NCBI GenBank assembly: GCA_019009955.1
Contig: CM032230.1
Coordinates: 11,836,001 to 11,900,000, forward strand
From: Riptortus pedestris
Taxonomy: Eukaryota > Arthropoda > Insecta > Hemiptera > Alydidae
Direction: 5' to 3'
DNA length: 64,000 bases
The notes beneath the pieces are model-generated. The model was not told the origin of the DNA. It searched no databases and saw nothing but the letters and a program-made list of their open reading frames with translations. Position 1 is the stretch's first letter. Each line of letters begins with the position of its first letter. Positions 56,443 to 64,000 of this stretch are shown here, piece after piece. Both the position numbers and the translations under genes were made by a program.

Positions 56443-56566
56443 TTAGCAGATTCTCCATAAGAGAAATCAGCTATTGAGGTCGTACTCATGAGCGGATTTT
56501 CGAAATTTTTCTTCAAATGTCCATCGATCCTACCTAGTAGATGACGAAAATGAGGTCCGTTCAAAA

Positions 56567-56634
<68 letters not shown>

Positions 56635-58095
56635 TAGCACTGTTACCCGCCTTCGCCCGGGAATTCATTTGAGGCTGAATGGTGATGGTATTTTTTAGCA
56701 GGCTTTACATTGCACAATATTTTGACATTTGCCCGTCCCAGTGTTTAGGATTGATACCCGTCTTTGCCGTGGATTTGCTAATAATAGAATTATTTGTTCG
56801 ATAAGGCTTCACAGTCTTCGATATTTTTATATTTCCCGTCTCTAATACATGTAAATATGGTGAATTTTTATTTCAGGCCTCCCTTATAACCCCCCTCCCG
56901 TTCGAACCTAAAAATTTTAATATAACTTATAATCATGGAAGAATTAATGCTAATTGACATACCGAGTTTTGTTAAGTTCGGTTCAGACGTTAGTGCCCGC
57001 TAATGTTTTAACGTATAACACATTTATACTTAGGTATACGACAAAAGTGTATATAACAAAAGTTACTCCAAATAACAAAATAAACAACTTTTGTTATGTT
57101 TATATTTGCGGAAAAACCAATAGGAAATGAAATATCACTATTTTTAATTTCAGGCTTTCCTTATAACCCCCACTCCTGCCCGTCCATAGAAATGTTGGTA
57201 TGGCTTATTATAATGAAGACCTCACTGCTAATACACATACCAAGTTTTATTTAATTCGGTTGAGTCTTTTTTAGCAAATAATATTGTTGACTCCCGCTAT
57301 AATTTTTAGCGTATAACTCATTTAAACTTCGGTATACGACAAAAGTGTATATAACAAAAGTTACTCTAAATAACAAAATAAACAACTTTTGTTATGTGCA
57401 TAATTGCTGAAAAACCAATAGGAAACGAAATATCGCTATTTTTAATTTCAGCCCTCCCTCATAACCCCCACTCCTGTTCGTCTCAGAGAATATTAACATA
57501 GCCTAAAGTCTAAGTTGGGCTAGTAGTAATATACATACCAAGTTTCATAAAATTCGGTTCAGCCGTTTATGCGTGAAAAGGTAACAAACAAACAAACAAA
57601 TAAACAAACAGACACGAAAGAAACAAAATGCAGTTATGGTGTCTATGACATGTGAAACGAAAAGTTATCGTGAAATTTCGCGAAAAAAATCAATGTACAG
57701 ACAGAGGTTACAATTTTATATATATATAGATGTTACCGCTCTAGCGGTCGCAATTTTTGTATGGTCGTTACCAAACTCGATATTTAAACGTTTTATGTAA
57801 AAAGAAAGATCAAGTTCGTTAACGGCTGAAATCGGAACAGTTGGAGAGTTTTCGAAAATTCAAAATATCTCCGTTACTATACCGGATCGAAAACTTGTAT
57901 AGAATCAATTTTATTGCAAATTACATTCGCTATAAATACTGTTATATACATTTATTCTCTATCTTGAATATTAACCGAGATATTTGCATTTTTATTAAGT
58001 GTGGGTGGATAACGGATGCGAGTGAGTTTCCCGCCAAAAGCTAGGCCGTTTCCTTAACTGTTCGGCTCTCATGAAATTTCTCTATTGTAAAACTA
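56443..58095 (+). mobile_element. Family A element split by the ACTAGC repeat
   Basis: Head palindrome with a C-to-T change, intact first block, and (TA)n at 56570-56631. The foreign repeat occupies 56632-57731, and GTTACCGCTCTAGCGGTCGC resumes the element. The second block runs to ATTTCTCTATTGTAAAACTA at 58095. The final ~50 bases with the hairpin are missing. Confidence 0.85.
56632..57731 (+). mobile_element. ACTAGC-type dispersed repeat, 1.1 kb, internally repeated
   Basis: It opens TACTAGCACTGTTACCCGCC (then TTCGCCCG) and closes with AATTCGGTTCAGCCGTTTAT, an (AACAAAC)n-like stretch and ACAGAGGTTACAATTTTATA. Sequences with this head and tail are widespread in insect genomes. Inside, a unit of about 276-298 bases starts TTTTTATTTCAGG near 56865 and recurs at 57141 and 57439. 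Each unit carries a C-rich run and CGACAAAAGTGTATATAACA. No coding capacity was seen. A 3' fragment lies at 38.8-39.0 kb. Confidence 0.7.
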
Positions 58096-58480
58096 ATCTT
58101 TTTTTTAGAACCGTATTTATTTTATCCGATGTTTCTGAGTAAGGTGGCCTTACCAACTATTTTATTTAAAAAAAAAAAAAAAAAAAAAAAAAGCAAAAAA
58201 AGTGTGAATCGCTAAAAGTGTGCTATTATATGGAAAAGGAAAATTTAAAGAGAAGCAATAGTAAAAGTATTATTTTAAAACAAAACAATGGTTTCATTGG
58301 GAGACAAATTAGAAGAGCAATTAAATTATAAGTATGAATGTGAAGAAGCAGCTTGCAGAAATAAAATAAATATGCATGTAAAACTAATTGTTAAGGAAAT
58401 ATAAGGTTAGTAACATGTAAAAAATGATTTGCACAAAAAAACGACAACGGAGAAGATTGCTCTTGAAAGAGGGAATTCCA
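58096..58480. other. A-rich unique DNA
   Basis: Poly(A) at about 58171-58192 followed by purine-rich sequence. No gene. Confidence 0.45.
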
Positions 58481-58760
58481 CTTTCTTCATGGCTGACCCC
58501 ATAAAATTATAATGGGCAATAGATGCGTGTGTTTACAGGGGGGAGCCGCTAGGGGTCTCTGGGGAAGCACGAATAGTCCCTAGCAGAAGAAACAGCTGTT
58601 GTGAGTAAACAGAAGGAGAGCGAATATAAGAGGCAGTGGATTTATGGGAGCCTTTCCGCGGGCTTTTTATACATCTTGGCGGGAAATGTCTCGCCCTCAT
58701 GATGGCCGCCCATTACAGCTGAGCGGCGTCTCAACCACAAAGGGAATACCTCTGTAAAAA
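58481..58760. promoter_or_regulatory. Candidate regulatory block with E-box, E2F-type and YY1/Pho-type motifs
   Basis: GC-balanced unique DNA. AACAGCTGTT (58591-58600) is a palindromic bHLH site. TTGGCGGGAAA (58676-58686) fits the E2F consensus. GATGGCCGCC (58701-58710) contains a Pho/YY1-like core. Such a cluster could mark a promoter or enhancer. No transcript evidence. Confidence 0.3.
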
Positions 58761-58984
58761 CTCTGCCATCTATATCTACAATACATGCCACCTATATCTC
58801 TCTCTCCCAAGATTGTCCCCTGGGCAATATATAGTGACCTATCATCACTACCTCGAGTAATGGCAGACACTCAAGGATAGCAGCCTACATCATCCTCTTT
58901 TGCTCAACCTTGTTGTTATGAAAAAAATAAATAACATTTCAAATGAAATACGTTTAGGTAGAATGAGGGAATTCATCTATTCTC

Positions 58985-59123
58985 TTATAAAATTAAGAAT
59001 TTTAATTAGTGAGTTCGTTACTAAATTAATTCCTGGTACCCAGGTGGGAATCGAAATCACGGCTTCAGGTTTTCCAAGTTCATTAGACCAACATTTTATA
59101 ACAGGCATGAAGAACCTGAGCCC
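58985..59123 (-). mobile_element. SINE 5' part
   Basis: TAAATTAATTCCTGGTACCC, GGTGGGAATCGAAATC and AGAACCTGAGCCC match the tRNA-like half and early body of the SINE in reverse. The 3' tail is missing at the 58985 side, so the copy is broken rather than simply 5' truncated. Confidence 0.65.
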
Positions 59124-59407
59124 AGTGCACATCGAACCTTTATATAACCGAATTTCGTGAAATGAAATGCATTAATTTCAATTAAATGTTATCATAACAT
59201 AATAGGTTAAGTCAAATAGTTTTGTTTTCTAATATTAATATTATGCCAATTAAATTCTTTACAAATTATTGAATAACATGTATACTTATATATCATTCTA
59301 AAATTAGGTCAAATGTTAAGCATAAATGGTATAAAATTCATCAATTTAAATAATTGCATACAATAAATTAATTTCATTAACAATCTTAAGACCACAAAAT
59401 ATTACAT
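59124..59407. other. AT-rich unique DNA
   Basis: Nothing recognised. Confidence 0.45.
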
Positions 59408-59983
59408 TCTAGAAGATCTCCCTTCTAGCCATTGAGGTCGCACTCATGATGCGATTTTCTTCAAATGTCCATCGGTCCTACCTAGGAGATGACGAAAATG
59501 AGGTCCGTTCAAAACTGTATGTGTATTTATTGCTCTAGCGGTCGCAATTTTTGTATGGTCGTTACCAAACTCGATATTTAAACGTTTTATGTAAAAAGAA
59601 AGATTAAGTTCGTTAACGGCTGAAATCGGAACAGTGAGTGAGTTTTCGAAAATTCAAAATATCTCCGTTACTATACGTCGGATTGAAAAATTGTATAGAA
59701 ACAATGTTATTGCAAATTAAATGATCTATAAATGTTGTTATGTACCTGTTTTCATTATCTTTAATATTAACCGAGATATTTGGATTTTTTAGTCTCCAGC
59801 CTTCAGTAAACCCCCACTCCTGCTTATGTCATATCAACAATAAGCTGTTATATTATGAAGCACTTTATTTGAAGCCTAAATAACAAATATTGTTCTTATT
59901 GAACTTTTACGTCGTGAGATAAATGCAAATACGGGACGCAAGTCGGAATTCTGCTTAGTTTTCGCAGCGTGACGGACTTTTTT
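59408..59983 (+). mobile_element. Family A element, near complete, no (TA)n
   Basis: The head is damaged (AGAAGATCTCCCTTCTAGCC). The first block ends TCCGTTCAAAACTGTATGTG, and a 15-base spacer replaces the microsatellite. The second block leads to TTCAGTAAACCCCCACTCCT and AATAAGCTGTTATATTATGA. The 3' end has the hairpin loop and one arm deleted (TTTTCGCAGCGTGACGGACT). Confidence 0.85.
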
Positions 59984-60395
59984 AAATTTATTGACATGTA
60001 AATTTATTAAAGGATGGCAAGCTCTATCAATGATGAGATATTTGTCCCATCTTATAGAGACAGTTTAACTGATCACGAATTACTTTCGACCGATGTTCAT
60101 GACTCAATAATTGAGCATTATTGAAAGAATTCATCTTGTGTAAAAAAAAACACCCTTCATACATGAAGTTCATTTATTTATTTTTTAAAAAAAGAATATT
60201 TTTTAATAGATTTGACAGATTAGGGCAAAGCGTTAAACAATTTTACTACAAAAAATGGGAAGCTTTTCTCGAAATATTTATGTTTGTGTTTGGGAGATTG
60301 AAGTATATTCTTCTATCTTGTATTATGATTGTTATACTATTTTTGTAAAACAAATTATGTCATGTAAACATTTTGAAAATGTAATACTCTTCAAT

Positions 60396-60397
<2 letters not shown>
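59984..60397. other. AT-rich unique DNA
   Basis: Lysine/phenylalanine-rich frames at 60121-60491 reflect composition and run into the following (TA)n. No gene. Confidence 0.4.

Positions 60398-60454
<57 letters not shown>
60398..60454 (+). repeat. (TA)n microsatellite
   Basis: About 57 bases of TA. A decayed family A 3' terminus follows at 60515-60555, so this may be the core of a copy whose second block was deleted. Confidence 0.9.
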
Positions 60455-60457
<3 letters not shown>

Positions 60458-60514
60458 TCGTTCACATAGTCTTGAGTGTGATAGGGAATAGAAAAGCGAG
60501 TGTTGTTTGAGCGC

Positions 60515-60555
60515 GTGTGAAAGTACAGTAAGTCCTTGCGTGACCGACTTTTCAT
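60515..60555 (+). mobile_element. Family A 3' end fragment
   Basis: TAAGTCCTTGCGTGACCGAC and TTTTC match the last bases of the family; the 12-mer and one hairpin arm are lost. Confidence 0.5.
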
Positions 60556-60599
60556 ATTCTCAAGCTGGGCGGAGAAAAACGTATGAGATATCTGGTAAT

Positions 60600-60789
60600 A
60601 AACTTAGCGCCATCTATCGGGGAAAGGGCCTAGTCACTTCCTTGCCATTCCAATTGATGTAGGGGGAAGAGGAAGCGGAAGAGTGTAGAGTGGAGCGGGT
60701 GTTGTTTCTTGCCCCAGCGTTCAAGTCTCCAACACTCCCGACAATATGGAGGGCTACTCCTCGACCTTGCCTATACCTCTCTCTACCAT

Positions 60790-60790
<1 letters not shown>
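60600..60790. promoter_or_regulatory. GC-rich block with an insect-CTCF-type motif
   Basis: GCGCCATCTATCGG at 60607-60620 is the minus-strand form of the CTCF core. It matches YAGRKGGCGC at all ten positions and the longer 14-base core at 12. The GC-rich block runs to 60790 and then enters a (CT)n, much like the block at 50.9-51.2 kb. Function inferred. Confidence 0.3.
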
Positions 60791-60844
<54 letters not shown>

Positions 60845-60868
60845 CTTTCTCTCTCTCTCGCGCGCGCA
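60791..60868 (+). repeat. (CT)n microsatellite
   Basis: Nearly pure CT with a short T run, ending in a CGCG/CACA stretch. Repetitive frames on both strands (60614-61015) are artefacts of it. Confidence 0.95.
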
Positions 60869-60908
60869 CACACACTCACCCTTTCTACACTAATCCAAAT
60901 TAGCTATA

Positions 60909-60936
60909 GTAGCAAACAGTGGACGTTAATAAAAAA
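60909..60936 (+). mobile_element. SINE 3' tail fragment
   Basis: AGCAAACAGTGGACGTTAAT plus an A run is the 3' end of the SINE family. The next family A copy begins in its A-rich tail. Confidence 0.6.
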
Positions 60937-61438
60937 AAGTCCGTCACGCAGGAGGCTGCGTGAACTAAGCAGATTTCTCACGTGGAGTTTTACAATAGAG
61001 AAATCTGCCTACTAATAACAGTAGTCAATCCACATCAATCCAACAAATCTCCAAACCAATTCAGGAGGGAGGAACAGTTACTTAAACGACCGAACTAGCT
61101 TTCGGCGGAAAGTCCCGAATATAGCCGACTTCTGCCGACCACACACACAATACAAATGCAAATATCTCGGTTAATATTCAAGATACAGAATAAATGTAGA
61201 GAACAATATTTATAGTAAATGTAATTTGCAATAAGATTGATTATATACAATTTTTCGATCCGACGCATAATAACGGATATATTTCGAATTTTCAAAAGTC
61301 CTAACTCTAATCCCCTCCTCCCTCTGGTCCGATTTCAGCCATTAACGAACTTGATCTTTCTTTTTACATAAAACGATTAAATTTCCAGTTTGATAAGGAT
61401 CAAACAAAAATTGCGACCACTAGAGCGTTAACAGACAA

Positions 61439-61477
<39 letters not shown>

Positions 61478-61526
61478 CATGAGTACGACCTCAATAGCTG
61501 ATTTCCCTTAAGGGAAATCTGCTAAT
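60937..61526 (-). mobile_element. Family A element, near complete
   Basis: The minus-strand hairpin end (GTCCGTCACGCAGGAGGCTG) is followed by the whole second block. (TA)n at 61446-61472 then joins directly to the TCACGTCATGAGTACGACCT part of the first block, so about 80 bases of the first block are deleted. The head palindrome is perfect. It is inserted in a SINE tail with no clear duplication. Confidence 0.9.
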
Positions 61527-62581
61527 AAAGTCCAAAATCGCATGAGGAAGAGAAAAAAACAAACAATAAATAATACAAGCATCTCAAGAAACTGTTTTTT
61601 TTAAAAAAAACTTACACGGCATTAATTCGTCGAAGGTTGATAACACGATTTTTGTATAACGATGATATATACGATTTTGCCCTTTCCCGAAGTCCCAGAT
61701 TCGTGTGATGTATTTTGACACTCCGGGCGCAGAGGTTTTCTTAAACTTCATCAGATTACCACGATTTCTACGGATGACTTTTTCAGGTTATAAACTGAAA
61801 AACTATATACCAGTACTCGGATATAAACCACCATGGAAGTCCTCCGAACTGGTGGCAAACACTCAGAAGACAGGAGATTACCTATCAACAGATTAATACA
61901 TTAATATTGCATTACGCTATTGCGAAAGTTAGGCGTACTTGCAGATCAACCATTAAAAACATCCTGTACCTTGAGATTTGACAATGGTTTTATTTATTTA
62001 CATTGCATCCAAAAACCGAGTATAAAGTTTCTAAATTGGTCGGTCATGAAACGGAGAATAATATATTGCCCCATATTAACCTGGCTAAATGGTAAATCCT
62101 TGACGAAACAGCTTATCCAAGTTGGTTTCCCGACAAGTCCTGATATATGGACTGTCCTTCTGACTAAGCAGTTAGTAAATAATGGTTCTGAATACATTCT
62201 CCATTAATGTAGAGGATAGTCTATCCGTAGGCCTGGTATAATGGATAGATATGATGTAGCCATTGCTGCTGTAAAGCACAATATGGGACCTTGGAGAATT
62301 CCCTACTTTGACAATTGGTTAACTTGCATTGCAAATATGCACCGGTGGGAATATCACCTTGGCCAAGGAGAATTTATTGCATTTCACAATAGATGCACTT
62401 CGCAAGGAAAACCTTTTATTTCCTAATGACTCCGATGTAAGCGATATCTGTTTCCATACACGGGAGGGCGAGGGAACGTTTGAAGTATACTTTGGAGTCA
62501 CCTGGGCGTACCATGAGATTACCCGTCACGGAGGGCATAGCATTCGACCACTATGTGTTATCACTTAGGTCCGAGACTTCC
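61527..62581 (+). other. Unique block with several unassigned frames
   Basis: Composition is less AT-biased. Plus-strand frames at 61705-61896, 61920-62207, 62241-62426 and 62329-62568 lie in three phases and have normal amino-acid make-up. The segments starting MRKLGVLADQ and MDRYDVAIAAVKHN look protein-like, but I recognise no family and see no splice structure. A decayed coding region or mobile-element relic is possible. Confidence 0.2.
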
Positions 62582-63226
62582 TTTTAGCAGATTTCTTTTA
62601 AGGGAAACTACAAATCCAAGTTTCGAAAAATTTACTCAAATGTCCATGACTCTACCTAGTAGATGAGGTTTCAAAATTATATATATATATTTGTCTGATA
62701 CTACTCTAGCGGTCGCAATTTTCGTTTGACCGGTACCAAACTCGTAACATAAGCGTTTCATGCAAAATTAAAAATCAAGTACGTTGACGGCTGAAATCGG
62801 ACAGAGGTAGGATGGAGGGGGTTTACAGGGGAATTTTGAAAATTCGAACTATCTCCGCTGTTTTACGTCGGATCGAAAAAGTTTATAGAACCAATCTTAT
62901 TGAAAATTAAAATACCTATAAATGTCGTTTTGTACATATCTTCTCTATCATGAATATAAACCGAGTTATTTGAATTTTTTTTATAGTTTTCAGCCTTCAA
63001 TAAACTCCCATTCCTACTCAAGTAACAATATATTAACCATATATAATATTAACATATATTATATGTTGTTTGTTGTTATATAATGAACCACTTTATTCAA
63101 AGCCTATATACCAAATATTGCTTACATGAGTCCTTTATTATGCGATATGTGCAAATTCGTTGTGTGATGGCGTCATCAATAAAGATTTTATGTTCAAACC
63201 CGAAAAAGATTATTTCATCTATATAT

Positions 63227-63285
<59 letters not shown>

Positions 63286-63290
63286 TATTG
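62582..63290 (+). mobile_element. Family A element, long form, 3' truncated at (TA)n
   Basis: Head AGCAGATTTCTTTTAAGGGA, with the first block shortened. (TA)n lies at 62682-62691, and the first module and linker (TGATGGCGTCATCAATAAAG) follow. It ends in a (TA)n at 63235-63281 where the second module would begin. Confidence 0.8.
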
Positions 63291-63806
63291 TAACTTAAAA
63301 GTTCCATGATTCCTTGGGAAGTCACCGGGAATCCTGTGTAACGTCCTTGTTAAGACGGCTGTGATGATGGAGTTTATGCTCTAAAAGCGAACTGTCGCAA
63401 ACACTAAACAAATCTGAAGGAACGATGCCTTTTATTTTCTTACCTGTGATACCAGATTCCTTCACCATCCAGCACATCAAAAATGGCACAAATATACTGT
63501 TTAACTATTTCTTAACCTATTTCACTTAAGATATATTGATATAATTTTTTTTTTTTTAAATAATTCATTTCTTTTTTATTATTTTCTACTTTGAAAAGGG
63601 ATCCCTTAATCTTCCTTTTGAATTTTTATTCTTTTGCTGAAATTGTTGTCCTTAAATTTTAAATTCACGTTAATTTCTAATGCATATTTAGAAAGTCTGA
63701 CACTGATTTGTTGAGTCTCCAATACTCCTATTCTTTCTTGTTAAAGTTGTTATTCTAATGAGGTGATTGACCCAGATGATTGACAAATAAAGAAGATATG
63801 ACAAAT

Positions 63807-63865
<59 letters not shown>

Positions 63866-63866
63866 C
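63291..63866. other. Unique DNA ending in (GT)n
   Basis: No gene. (GT)n at 63811-63858. Confidence 0.45.
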
Positions 63867-63958
63867 GCCGTAACTGTTCGGCTCTCGTGAAATTTCTCTA
63901 TTGTAAAACTTCACGTGGGAAATCTGCTTAGTTTACGCAGCCCCTGCGAGACGGACTT
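63867..63958 (+). mobile_element. Family A 3' end, intact terminus
   Basis: GTAACTGTTCGGCTCTCGTG through the 12-mer and the hairpin GCAGCCCCTGCGAGACGGAC. Only the last ~90 bases of an element are present, directly after (GT)n. Confidence 0.85.
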
Positions 63959-63967
63959 CATATATAT

Positions 63968-64000
63968 TAATGGCCGACCTAGCTTTCGGCGGGTTAATAT
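63968..64000 (-). mobile_element. Family A internal fragment at window edge
   Basis: GGCCGACCTAGCTTTCGGCG followed by GGTTAATAT matches second-block sequence in reverse. It is cut by the window end. Confidence 0.55.

Noticed and set aside
1..64000. CRISPR array, bacterial operon or riboswitch
   Set aside because: The tandem arrays have no regular repeat/spacer structure. The window is plainly eukaryotic, with SINEs, Tc1 and long (TA)n tracts.

Overview
The window is eukaryotic, AT-rich and repeat-dense, and looks like arthropod (most likely insect) intergenic or intronic DNA. The grounds are a Tc1-type DD34E transposon, tRNA-derived SINEs with an 11-base B box, a repeat that opens ACTAGC...CCGCCTTCGCCCG as in many insect genomes, long (TA)n tracts, at least six minisatellites, and no chain of long open frames. 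I see no intact host gene. The only clear protein gene is a Tc1 transposase on the minus strand at 45423-46446, broken by one extra base.

The dominant component is one dispersed repeat family, here called family A: about 35 copies and fragments covering roughly a quarter of the window. In its own orientation it starts with AGCAGATTTCCC inside an imperfect palindrome. It continues with a block ending GAGGTCCGTTCAAAA, a (TA)n core, and a second block with a G-rich tract. It ends with the inverted 12-mer GGGAAATCTGCT, a small hairpin (ACGCAG/CTGCGT) and GACGGACTTTT. No frame in it codes for a recognisable protein and no target duplication is seen. This architecture matches Helentron-type non-autonomous rolling-circle elements (HINE / DINE-1 type). 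Long copies repeat an internal module. Several (TA)n cores have been invaded by other elements: a SINE at 30.8 kb, a LINE 3' end at 46.95 kb and the ACTAGC repeat at 56.6 kb.

Layout: 0.7-3.6 kb, family A with a SINE inside. 5.9-6.5 kb, 69-base minisatellite. 7.7-11.9 kb, family A with a nested younger copy. 12.15-12.69 kb, GC-rich island with a decayed reading frame. 12.9-13.6 kb, two SINEs. 14.3-14.9 kb, ~230-base tandem repeat. 15.9-19.7 kb, family A. 22.5-23.1 kb, 84/81-base dimeric minisatellite. 25.7-33.2 kb, family A with a LINE-like relic and a SINE. 33.9-35.5 kb, 32-base minisatellite. 35.9-40.4 kb, family A with a 261-base MITE. 39.8-42.6 kb, a ~250-base inverted repeat. 42.6-43.5 kb, 23-base minisatellite. 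44.0-49.0 kb, family A, Tc1 and a LINE end. 50.3-51.7 kb, 84-base and CT-rich arrays. 52.55 kb, a long hairpin. 53.2-64 kb, family A and the ACTAGC repeat.

Between the repeats are short unique blocks of more balanced composition, for example 4.3-4.6, 8.6-8.85, 28.5-28.7, 31.6-31.9, 41.35-41.54, 43.55-43.75 and 58.5-58.75 kb. They carry recognisable transcription-factor motifs, including three CTCF-type cores at 31848, 39090 and 60607, and are the best candidates for host regulatory sequence. These assignments rest on motif reading only. No alignment or database search was run.
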